Assembly (NCBI GenBank): GCA_945890595.1
Contig: CAMDCQ010000149.1
Location: 1 to 5,747 of the forward strand
DNA from: Chitinophaga pinensis
GTDB lineage: Bacteria; Bacteroidota; Bacteroidia; NS11-12g; UBA9320
DNA length: 5,747 nt
Direction: 5' to 3'
Shown: positions 1 through 5,747 of the stretch, in pieces
Layout: every line of letters begins with the position of its first letter
Numbering within the stretch: the first letter of the stretch is position 1
Made by a program: the position numbers and the translations under genes
Notes under the pieces: model-generated
The model's input: only the letters and a program-made list of their open reading frames with translations
Told to the model about the DNA's origin: nothing
Databases searched by the model: none

Positions 1-467
1 ATTTAATTACCTACCAAATGAAGTATTTGACGGAATACGATGGAGAAATAACAAAGGAAGAAGCCAAGATTATAGCGGAGAACACAAAACAAGCAGAAAA
101 TATTAGACTTGACAAGTACACTGCTGAAACAACAGCTGATGAGTTACTAGCCTACTGGCCAGGAACTTTTTGGAAATGCATTGAAGGTTATGACCCGATA
201 AGCGCTTTAGCAAAAAACACTGCCACGCAATTTTTTATCGTACAGGGCGAAAAAGATTATCAAATACCCATGACAGAGTTTGAATTATGGCGAGCCACTG
301 TTGGCGCTAGTGACCATGTTAAGATGCAAAGCTATCCTAACCTCACCCATTTGTTCACACCTACAAACACAGACAAACCAAGCCCCGCCGATTATTTTTC
401 ACCTAATAATGTAGAATTTCAGGTTATATGGGATATGTCAGATTGGATAAAACTAGTCGTGCATTAA
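1..467 (+). CDS. alpha/beta-fold hydrolase, C-terminal part (5' end outside window)
   Basis: This is the C-terminal part of a serine hydrolase of the alpha/beta fold (esterase or S9-peptidase-like), with the 5' end missing. The reading frame is open to the left edge (first full codon at base 3), so the Met at 18 is probably internal. Numbering from that Met, the segment FFIVQGEKDYQIP (residues 72-84) is the strand and turn that carries the catalytic Asp, here D80. The segment YPNLTHLF (106-113) carries the catalytic His, H111. The D-to-H spacing of about 30 residues is normal for the fold. The nucleophilic Ser and its GxSxG elbow would lie upstream of the window. The tail, through DMSDWIKLVVH, resembles the last helix of these enzymes. 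The pattern recalls Bacteroidota exported hydrolases with an N-terminal accessory domain, but signal peptide and substrate cannot be judged here. The gene converges on lon, 53 bp away. The fold is fairly sure; the substrate is unknown. Confidence 0.8.
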   Translation, partial: LITYQMKYLTEYDGEITKEEAKIIAENTKQAENIRLDKYTAETTADELLAYWPGTFWKCIEGYDPISALAKNTATQFFIVQGEKDYQIPMTEFELWRATVGASDHVKMQSYPNLTHLFTPTNTDKPSPADYFSPNNVEFQVIWDMSDWIKLVVH

Positions 468-508
468 ACCGAATTTAGCCAGATCTAAAAAGCTCAGTTT
501 ACGATTTA

Positions 509-546
509 ATGAAAAACATCTTAGTTTGCACTAGGATGTTTTTCAT
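509..546. terminator. Bidirectional hairpin terminator between hydrolase gene and lon, overlapping the lon 3' end
   Basis: The arms at 509-525 and 530-546 form a 17-bp stem around the loop TTGC (526-529). A run of five A lies in the left arm (512-516) and five T in the right arm (539-543), so U-rich RNA can form in either direction. The only imperfection is the 521/534 pair: a U-G wobble in the plus-strand RNA but an A/C mismatch in the minus-strand RNA. The right arm is coding: it holds the last codons of lon, and the lon stop codon (521-523) lies inside the stem. It should end the hydrolase transcript and probably also the lon transcript. The U-tract is within the stem rather than after it, so its strength is uncertain. 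Confidence 0.7.
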
Positions 547-2998
547 CAACCACAGTCCATGTTTTAAACCCTTTTACTTTTTGGGTTATTAAAGCATGTT
601 CTAGTACTTCACTCATTTGGTCTACAAAATGAAAGGTAAGGTCAGATATGTAGGAAGGTTTAATGTCATCTATGTCTTTTTTATTGGCGCGACACATGAT
701 AATTTCTTTGATACCCGCTCGTTTTGCTGCGAGTATCTTTTCTTTGATACCGCCTACTGGAAGAACCTTTCCTCTTAAGGTTATTTCTCCTGTCATCGCG
801 AGTCTGTTTTTAACCTTCCGCTGGGTCATAAGTGACGCTAATGCGGTAAGTATGGTAATCCCTGCACTAGGACCATCTTTAGGTACAGCGCCTGCAGGGA
901 AATGGATGTGCAGGTCGTATTGATCAAAGATTAACGGATTAATTTGGTATGTCTCTGCGTTTGCCTTTAACCAAGTAGTTGCATTTATCGCACTTTCTTT
1001 CATTACATCACCAAGTTGACCTGTTAAGGTTAACTTTCCTTTTCCTTTTGTCAATGAACTTTCTACAAATAATATGTCGCCTCCTACACTTGTCCAAGCG
1101 AGACCAGTAACAACCCCTGCGACATCGTTATTTTCGTAAAGATCTTTTTCGATTTTATCGGTTCCGAGAATGGTTTCTATATTTACTGCAGTAATAATAG
1201 CGTCTGGATTGTTTTCATAAACTATTTCCTTTGCTTGCCATCTGCAAATTTTAGCTAGCCGTTTATCTAAGGTTCTAACACCACTTTCACGGGTGTACTC
1301 ATCTATCACTTTTTCAATTATTTTGTCACTTATTTTTAACTGTGTAGGCGTGAGTCCGTGTTCTTTTTTCTGCTTAGGGATCAAGTGCTTTTTGGCAATC
1401 CCTATCTTTTCTTCTATGGTATAACCTGTAATATCAATGATTTCCATACGGTCACGTAAGGCAGGTTGAATGGTATCTAATCGATTGGCCGTTGCGATGA
1501 AAAGTACTTTGCTAAGGTCGTAGTCGAGATCGACATAATTGTCGTGAAAAGCATTGTTTTGTTCCGGGTCAAGGATTTCAAGCAGAGCAGAGGATGGATC
1601 TCCTCTAAAGTCATTCCCAATTTTATCTATCTCGTCAAGTACAAAAATGGGGTTACTAGTCCCAGCTTTTTTGATAGATTGAATAATTCGGCCAGGCATT
1701 GCACCAATGTAGGTTTTTCGATGTCCTCTTAATTCAGATTCATCATGCAAACCACCTAAACTCATTCTTACATATTCTCTCTCCATAGCTTTGGCGATTG
1801 ATTTGCCAAGTGATGTTTTACCAACACCTGGAGGGCCATACAAGCACAGTATAGGACTTTTCATATCACCTTTTAGCTTCAGTACAGCGAGGTGTTCTAG
1901 GATTCTTTCTTTTACTTTTTCTAATCCGAAATGATCTGCATCTAAAACTTTTTTAGCTCTTTTTAGGTTGAAACTATCTTTGCTGTATTTATCCCAAGGC
2001 AGTTCTAAAAGCAGTTCTGCGTAGTTCAAACTTACCGAGTAATCAGGGGTAGCGGGATTCATTCGCATTAGCCTGTCCAGTTCTTTATTGAATGCTTTAC
2101 TAACTTTATCGTTCCATTTTTTCTTTCTACCCCTCATACGCAAGCTTTCAATTTCTTGATCTGGGGAGTCGTGACCTAATTCTTCTTGTATTGCTCTGAT
2201 TTGTTGCTGCAAAAAGTACTCTTTTTGCTGTTGGTCTAGATCTACCTTAACCTTACTTTGAATCTTGTTTTTGAGTTCAAGCATCTGTAACTCTTTGTTG
2301 AGATAGTGAAGAACTCTATTGGCTTTTTTCTTAAAGTTTGGAAGCTCCAGCAATTCTTGTTTTTCGTCAACACTTATATTAAGATTAGATGAAATAAAGT
2401 TGACTAGAAAATTAGGGGAGTTTATATTTTTAAGGGCAAAGTTAGCTTCAGAGGGTATGTTTGGTGATTCATCTACAATTCGGGAAGCTAGTTCGCGTAT
2501 ACTGTCTATAGTTGCGTTAGATTCCTTTGTTTTGGTAGCTTTTCCGTCTGTGATAGCCACAATGTCTCCTCTAAAATAGGGCTCTTCTTGTGTTATTTCG
2601 GTTAAATCAAATTTTCGTTTCCCTTGTATTATAACAGTGATATTGCCGTCTGGCATTTTAAGCATTTTAAGGATAACGCCTAGTGTACCGGTAGGATATA
2701 AATCAGCCGCTGTTGGGGACTCAATACTTTGATCTTTTTGCGTAATAACTCCAATTATTTTATCCTTTTTATATGAATCTTGAATCAATTTTATGGACTT
2801 GTCTCTGCCGACTGTGATGGGGAATACGATGCCGGGGAACAATACCGTGTTGCGAAGCGGCAATAATGGCAGATTAGTGGGGTAGTCACTGTTGTTATCA
2901 TCTTCAAAATCACTATCTGCTATTACAGATATGATCTCTGAACCATCCTCGTCGTTCATAAACTCGTTACTTAGTTTAAATCTATTATCAAATGTCAT
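521..2998 (-). CDS. lon: ATP-dependent endopeptidase Lon (La), AAA+ serine protease
   Basis: Lon is a cytoplasmic homohexameric protease that unfolds and degrades damaged proteins and short-lived regulators using ATP. The 825-aa product is complete. Residues 1-40 are an acidic, poorly conserved extension, and the LON substrate-binding domain starts at NLPLLPLRNTVLFPG (42-56) and runs to about 240. A coiled-coil linker follows (about 240-310, including QQQKEYFLQQQIRAIQEELG). The AAA+ module has Walker A GPPGVGKT (388-395), Walker B IFVLDEID (451-458), sensor 1 N505, an arginine-finger candidate at R515/R517 and sensor 2 R575 in GVRTLDKRL. The protease domain has the catalytic Ser711 in PKDGPSAG and Lys754 in GGIKEK; their 43-residue spacing equals that of E. 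coli S679/K722. All catalytic residues are present. The family is usually 770-830 aa. The start at 2998 has no Shine-Dalgarno; M14 is an alternative start, still upstream of the conserved domain. Lon is transcribed divergently from the lipoprotein gene; I found no clear promoter for it. Confidence 0.98.
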   Translation of the reverse strand: MTFDNRFKLSNEFMNDEDGSEIISVIADSDFEDDNNSDYPTNLPLLPLRNTVLFPGIVFPITVGRDKSIKLIQDSYKKDKIIGVITQKDQSIESPTAADLYPTGTLGVILKMLKMPDGNITVIIQGKRKFDLTEITQEEPYFRGDIVAITDGKATKTKESNATIDSIRELASRIVDESPNIPSEANFALKNINSPNFLVNFISSNLNISVDEKQELLELPNFKKKANRVLHYLNKELQMLELKNKIQSKVKVDLDQQQKEYFLQQQIRAIQEELGHDSPDQEIESLRMRGRKKKWNDKVSKAFNKELDRLMRMNPATPDYSVSLNYAELLLELPWDKYSKDSFNLKRAKKVLDADHFGLEKVKERILEHLAVLKLKGDMKSPILCLYGPPGVGKTSLGKSIAKAMEREYVRMSLGGLHDESELRGHRKTYIGAMPGRIIQSIKKAGTSNPIFVLDEIDKIGNDFRGDPSSALLEILDPEQNNAFHDNYVDLDYDLSKVLFIATANRLDTIQPALRDRMEIIDITGYTIEEKIGIAKKHLIPKQKKEHGLTPTQLKISDKIIEKVIDEYTRESGVRTLDKRLAKICRWQAKEIVYENNPDAIITAVNIETILGTDKIEKDLYENNDVAGVVTGLAWTSVGGDILFVESSLTKGKGKLTLTGQLGDVMKESAINATTWLKANAETYQINPLIFDQYDLHIHFPAGAVPKDGPSAGITILTALASLMTQRKVKNRLAMTGEITLRGKVLPVGGIKEKILAAKRAGIKEIIMCRANKKDIDDIKPSYISDLTFHFVDQMSEVLEHALITQKVKGFKTWTVVDEKHPSAN

Positions 2999-3138
2999 TT
3001 TTTGTCAAATTGTCACCCATACTTGTTTTTATGAGTAGAACCGTTTAATGGGCAAAGCCTATGCCAATTATAGATAAAAAATGAGCCAGAAATATACTTT
3101 CGTTTTTAAACCAGTTGTGATGAAATGTAATAATACGA

Positions 3139-3158
3139 TAAGAAAAATATTTTTCTTA
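3139..3158. promoter_or_regulatory. 20-bp perfect palindrome, candidate operator
   Basis: The left half TAAGAAAAAT is followed directly by its exact reverse complement ATTTTTCTTA, with no spacer. It lies in the lon/lipoprotein divergent region, and its right half falls where a Bacteroidota -33 element would be expected for the -7 box at 3179-3186 (20 bp lie between them). A dimeric regulator site is one reading. Because the sequence is nearly all A/T, chance or a DNA-bending A-tract is also possible. No regulator is encoded nearby to pair it with. Confidence 0.35.
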
Positions 3159-3178
3159 AAAATGATAAATTATGAATC

Positions 3179-3186
3179 TATATTTG
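3179..3186 (+). promoter_or_regulatory. Candidate Bacteroidota-type -7 promoter element for the lipoprotein gene
   Basis: TATATTTG matches the TAnnTTTG -7 consensus of the Bacteroidota primary sigma factor exactly. It ends 22 bp before the ATG at 3209, which would leave a short leader of roughly 15-20 nt. No good TTG or TTTG -33 element is visible about 20 bp upstream; that place is taken by the T-rich right half of the palindrome. The match alone could be chance in AT-rich DNA, but the position is right. Confidence 0.5.
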
Positions 3187-3208
3187 AAGTTCAAAATTAT
3201 AATCTAAC

Positions 3209-4063
3209 ATGAAAAATATTAAATTTTTATCTTTAGTCGCTCTAATGTCAGTTGGGGCAATATTTTTAACCAACTGCGGACCAGAAACGGTGGAAGCTCC
3301 AAAGCCAATCGTTAATTTTTTAGCGGATGCTAAATACGTTTCTGCAAACTCTTCATTAGCTGCAAGTTCTGATTTTACCATTGGTATCACCGCTACGCAC
3401 AGTTCAACATTATCTATGTTAACTATAAGCAAAGCAATAAATGGAGGTGCTGCTGTAATTGAAAAAGAAGAAGAATTAAGCGGTAATACCCTGGCTATTT
3501 ATGAATACAAAGGTGTAACAGAAGCAAGCACAGGTACCGAAGTATACACATTTACGGTTGCAGATAAAAGTGGTAATTCTACTTCTAAAACGATAACTAT
3601 TACCAATATTGGTGATCCAGGTTTAAATCTACTAGATCTAACCGTAGATAATAATGGAGATTTTTTCAAAGTATATAACTTCAGAGCTCCAACAGGATTT
3701 TTAGGAGCATATTACTTAGGTCAAGGTCCAATGGCATACAATGATCCTAATTCTCAGAAAGATATCCAAGATTCTACTGCAGTAGGAGAGAAGTGGGTTG
3801 GAAGATGGACTTCTAGAAATGGAAGTACATTCAAAAAAATACCAGCAGATAAGTGGAATACTATTACTAACGATGCTACGATAACTGCAGCGTGGGCAGC
3901 AGCAACAGGAGAAGTATCTGTAATTACGCTAAAAGAAGGAGATGCTTATCTAGTTAACATAAAAGGAACATCTACCAAATTTGCAGCAGTTTTAATTACA
4001 GCGTTGGATAAAACAGTTGCTCCTAAGGAATTTGCTCAATTCGTTTACAAGATACAGCAATAA
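3209..4063 (+). CDS. Secreted lipoprotein of unknown function with an Ig-like N-terminal domain
   Basis: I do not recognise a named family. The 284-aa product begins with a lipoprotein signal peptide: K2 and K5, a hydrophobic core at residues 6-20 and a lipobox LTNC ending at C23, the only Cys in the protein. Asn at -1 is less usual than Gly, Ala or Ser. The mature protein starts CGPETVEAPKP, a short Pro/Glu tether. Residues about 33-133 look like a beta-sandwich of the Ig/PKD/cadherin kind: alternating hydrophobic strands ending in YTFTVADKSGNSTSKTITIT (113-132). Residues about 138-284 form a second, Trp- and Tyr-containing region. Near its end EGDAYLVNIKG and KFAAVLITAL (243-266) look like paired beta-strands seen in other Bacteroidota cell-surface lipoproteins. 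No catalytic motif or SusD-like feature is visible. It should be anchored in the outer membrane; which face is unclear. It has its own promoter candidate and terminator, so it is probably monocistronic. Start choice is firm because the signal peptide begins at this ATG. Confidence 0.85.
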   Translation: MKNIKFLSLVALMSVGAIFLTNCGPETVEAPKPIVNFLADAKYVSANSSLAASSDFTIGITATHSSTLSMLTISKAINGGAAVIEKEEELSGNTLAIYEYKGVTEASTGTEVYTFTVADKSGNSTSKTITITNIGDPGLNLLDLTVDNNGDFFKVYNFRAPTGFLGAYYLGQGPMAYNDPNSQKDIQDSTAVGEKWVGRWTSRNGSTFKKIPADKWNTITNDATITAAWAAATGEVSVITLKEGDAYLVNIKGTSTKFAAVLITALDKTVAPKEFAQFVYKIQQ

Positions 4064-4095
4064 TAATCTGTAACTTGTGTACTAATAATATTACG

Positions 4096-4121
4096 AAAGG
4101 TCTTGCATTAGCAAGACCTTT
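4096..4121 (+). terminator. Rho-independent terminator of the lipoprotein gene
   Basis: The arms at 4096-4106 (AAAGGTCTTGC) and 4111-4121 (GCAAGACCTTT) pair perfectly over 11 bp around the loop ATTA. They are followed by TCTATTTTT, giving a U-rich tail. It lies 32 bp after the lipoprotein stop codon. It also separates that gene from pfkA, which therefore needs its own promoter or relies on read-through. Confidence 0.88.
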
Positions 4122-4123
4122 TC

Positions 4124-4131
4124 TATTTTTA
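4124..4131 (+). promoter_or_regulatory. Weak candidate -7 element for pfkA
   Basis: TATTTTTA matches 7 of 8 positions when compared with TAnnTTTG (last base A instead of G). A TTG at 4103-4105 lies 18 bp upstream in the place of a -33 element. The box directly follows the terminator hairpin and ends 28 bp before the pfkA start codon. A second 7/8 match, TAACTTTA at 4140-4147, is rather close to the start codon. Only the need for a promoter between the terminator and pfkA makes this worth listing. Confidence 0.2.
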
Positions 4132-4159
4132 CGCCATATTAACTTTAACAAAAAATAGT

Positions 4160-5131
4160 TTGAAAACAATAGGAGTATATACCAGTGGAGGCGATGCCCC
4201 AGGTATGAATGCATGTGTAAGAGCCGTAGTTCGTACCGCGATATATAACGGCTTAAACGTAAAAGGAATAATGAGAGGCTATGAGGGAATGATTTCAGGA
4301 GAAATTATCGATCTTGATAGACAATCTGTTGCGAATCTAATTCAGCGTGGGGGTACATTTTTGAAAACAGCCCGTAGCACTGAGTTCATGACGCCAGAAG
4401 GGAGAAAAAAAGCCTACGATAATGTGATTGCAAATGGTATTGATGCATTAGTATGCATTGGGGGCAATGGTTCATATACAGGTGCTAAAATATTTACAGA
4501 GGAATATGGCATTCCTTGTATAGGGTTACCTGGTACTATAGATAACGACTTATATGGAACGGATTATACAATCGGTTATGATACAGCAATCAATACAGCT
4601 TTAGATGCTATAGATAAGATAAGAGATACCGCACACTCGCATGAGCGTGTTTTTATTGTAGAAGTTATGGGAAGAGATAGTGGCTTCATCGCACTAGATG
4701 TGGCCATAGCAGGGGGTGCCGAAGGCGCACTTATACCGGAGGATATAGAAGATTGGGATAAGGTAATTAAGCACTTTAGTAGAGAAGGAAGAAGACAGAA
4801 GTCTTTTTCAATTATAGTAGTCGCGGAAGGCGATGAGCAAGGTGGTGCTTTAATATTAGAAAAAAAATTAGCAGATATTTATCCGGATTTAAAAATAAGA
4901 AGTACAATATTAGGTCACGTCCAGCGAGGTGGTAGCCCTAGCGCTCGTGACAGAATTCTCGCTTCTAGGCTGGGATCGGAGGCCGTAAAAGCCTTGATAA
5001 ATGGACAAAAATCTATCACTGTAGGAATTGTAAATGATCAAGTATCCTATACAGAATTTGATTTAGCCATTCATGGAAAGAAATCTGTTTCAAAAGATTT
5101 AATCCAATTAGCTGAAATTTTAGCGACATAG
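4160..5131 (+). CDS. pfkA: ATP-dependent 6-phosphofructokinase, TTG start
   Basis: PfkA phosphorylates fructose 6-phosphate to fructose 1,6-bisphosphate in the cytoplasm, the committed step of glycolysis. The 323-aa length is normal for the tetrameric bacterial enzyme. Visible motifs are the nucleotide loop TSGGDAPGMN (8-17), R21/R25 and R54 matching effector-site arginines of E. coli PfkA, RGGTFLKTAR (63-72), the catalytic loop PGTIDND (124-130) with D128, VEVMGR (167-172), the substrate Glu E223 in VAEGD, and R247, H253 and R256 around LGHVQRGGSP. Gly at 104 and 125 points to ATP rather than pyrophosphate as donor. One oddity is GGNGS at 101-105: the usual Asp that helps bind Mg (E. coli D103) is Asn103. 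The start must be TTG at 4160: it gives the standard family N-terminus MKTIGVYTSGGD and there is no nearby in-frame ATG upstream. No Shine-Dalgarno is seen. The gene follows a terminator and converges on gyrB. Confidence 0.95.
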   Translation: MKTIGVYTSGGDAPGMNACVRAVVRTAIYNGLNVKGIMRGYEGMISGEIIDLDRQSVANLIQRGGTFLKTARSTEFMTPEGRKKAYDNVIANGIDALVCIGGNGSYTGAKIFTEEYGIPCIGLPGTIDNDLYGTDYTIGYDTAINTALDAIDKIRDTAHSHERVFIVEVMGRDSGFIALDVAIAGGAEGALIPEDIEDWDKVIKHFSREGRRQKSFSIIVVAEGDEQGGALILEKKLADIYPDLKIRSTILGHVQRGGSPSARDRILASRLGSEAVKALINGQKSITVGIVNDQVSYTEFDLAIHGKKSVSKDLIQLAEILAT

Positions 5132-5163
5132 GTAAAATAGATTTCTTGAAATATAATATTCAT

Positions 5164-5200
5164 AAAAAAGCCCATCTTACTAGTTAAGATGGGCTTTTTT
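5164..5200. terminator. Strong bidirectional terminator between pfkA and gyrB
   Basis: The arms at 5164-5179 (six A then GCCCATCTTA) and 5185-5200 (TAAGATGGGC then six T) pair perfectly over 16 bp around a 5-nt loop, CTAGT. The A-run on one side and the T-run on the other make it a working terminator in both directions. It lies 32 bp after the pfkA stop and 17 bp after the gyrB stop, so it can serve both convergent genes. Confidence 0.92.
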
Positions 5201-5217
5201 GAGGGAAGTGAATATTC

Positions 5218-5747
5218 TTATGCGTCTATTCTTGCATATTTGGCATTTGCTTCAATAAATTCTCTACGCGGTGGCACTTCATCGCCCATGAGCATAGAGA
5301 AAACTCGATCTGCTTCAGCTGCATTGTCTAGTGTTACTAGTTTTAACGTTCTTCTTTCAGGATCCATTGTCGTTTCCCAAAGTTGTTCTGCATTCATCTC
5401 TCCCAGACCTTTATATCTCTGTATTTTTACGCTGTCAGGATTATCTCCACCCATATCGCGTACCAAGACATCTCTTTCAGCATCACTCCAGCAGTATTCG
5501 GCTTTATTGCCTTTTTTCACTTGGTATAATGGTGGCGTGGCAATGTATAGGAAACCTTGCTCAATTAAAGCTTTCATATATCTGAAAACCAACGTAAGAA
5601 TAAGCGTACGAATATGGCTACCGTCGACATCCGCATCGGTCATGATTACAATTTTATGATATCTTAGTTTAGCGGTGTTTAGCTCACGTGCATCTTCTTC
5701 TGTACCTATAGTTACGCCCAAGGCAGTAAACATATTTTTTATCTCTT
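5218..5747 (-). CDS. gyrB: DNA gyrase subunit B, C-terminal part (5' end outside window)
   Basis: GyrB is the ATPase and TOPRIM subunit of the A2B2 enzyme that introduces negative supercoils into DNA. The window holds roughly the last 175 residues; the frame is open to the right edge (upstream codons read EIKN before the Met at 5731-5733), so that Met is internal. Counting from it, the TOPRIM motif DADVD, in IMTDADVDGSHIRTL, is at 33-37 and supplies the Mg-binding acidic residues. The C-terminal segment KIQRYKGLGEMNAEQLWETT is the highly conserved part that contacts GyrA. The end, MGDEVPPRREFIEANAKYARIDA, is the standard GyrB terminus. GyrB rather than ParE is supported by DGSHIRTL after the TOPRIM aspartates and by this ending. 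There is no room for the large insertion that some proteobacterial GyrB proteins carry between TOPRIM and tail. No broken motif is seen. Confidence 0.96.
   Translation of the reverse strand, partial: EIKNMFTALGVTIGTEEDARELNTAKLRYHKIVIMTDADVDGSHIRTLILTLVFRYMKALIEQGFLYIATPPLYQVKKGNKAEYCWSDAERDVLVRDMGGDNPDSVKIQRYKGLGEMNAEQLWETTMDPERRTLKLVTLDNAAEADRVFSMLMGDEVPPRREFIEANAKYARIDA

Noticed and set aside
18..467. The Met at 18 as the true start of a small 149-aa protein
   Set aside because: The frame is open to the window edge, and the segment holds only the Asp and His end of a hydrolase fold, so the N-terminal half must lie upstream.
663..923. Plus-strand 86-aa open frame inside lon
   Set aside because: It is antisense to the Lon protease-domain codons, has no recognisable protein features and no start context; an antisense shadow.
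2319..2579. Plus-strand 86-aa open frame inside lon
   Set aside because: It is antisense to the Lon N-terminal domain, which is clearly the coding strand here.
3003..3009. TTTGACA on the lon strand as a sigma-70 -35 box
   Set aside because: It lies only a few bases upstream of the lon ATG, leaving no room for a -10 and transcript start, and TTGACA is not the usual Bacteroidota promoter signal.
3089..3096. TATATTTC on the minus strand as a -7 element for lon
   Set aside because: It is a 7/8 match to TAnnTTTG but has no TTG about 20 bp upstream; too weak in such AT-rich DNA to list as a feature.
3178..3432. Minus-strand 84-aa open frame over the lipoprotein signal peptide
   Set aside because: The opposite strand gives a well-formed signal peptide and lipobox; this frame shows nothing protein-like.
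5189..5659. Plus-strand 156-aa open frame over gyrB
   Set aside because: It is long, but antisense to highly conserved GyrB motifs and begins inside the terminator stem; its Ser-rich product is typical of a reverse-strand shadow.
5218..5747. Topoisomerase IV subunit ParE instead of GyrB
   Set aside because: The ending MGDEVPPRREFIEANA and the DADVDGSHIRTL segment follow the GyrB pattern, not that of ParE.

Overview
The window looks like a chromosomal housekeeping segment from a member of the Bacteroidota; the class cannot be fixed from this sequence alone. The reasons are: visibly AT-rich DNA, A/T-rich leaders without Shine-Dalgarno sequences, a perfect TAnnTTTG -7 promoter element, a lipoprotein signal peptide ending in LTNC, and the sequence style of Lon, PfkA and GyrB, which match Bacteroidota homologues as I remember them (no search was run).

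Layout from left to right: (1) the 3' end of an alpha/beta-hydrolase gene on the plus strand, cut by the window edge; (2) a complete lon gene on the minus strand for the ATP-dependent AAA+ protease, convergent with the hydrolase gene, with a long hairpin between them whose right arm is the last codons of lon; (3) a 210-bp divergent intergenic region holding a 20-bp perfect palindrome and a candidate promoter; (4) a plus-strand gene for a 284-aa secreted lipoprotein of unknown function, ended by a strong terminator; (5) pfkA (6-phosphofructokinase) on the plus strand with a TTG start; (6) a strong bidirectional terminator; (7) the 3' end of gyrB (DNA gyrase subunit B) on the minus strand, cut by the right edge.

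The genes do not form one pathway. Each appears to be its own transcription unit, separated by hairpin terminators (hydrolase/lon, lipoprotein/pfkA, pfkA/gyrB) or by divergent promoters (lon/lipoprotein). Lon serves protein quality control, PfkA commits sugar to glycolysis and GyrB supplies the ATPase and TOPRIM parts of gyrase.

I found no mobile element, CRISPR array, tRNA, rRNA or defence or secretion system, and no clear undescribed system. The points most worth a second look are an Asp-to-Asn change at the expected Mg-binding position of PfkA, the palindrome upstream of the lipoprotein gene, the lon stop codon lying inside a terminator hairpin, and the unassigned lipoprotein.
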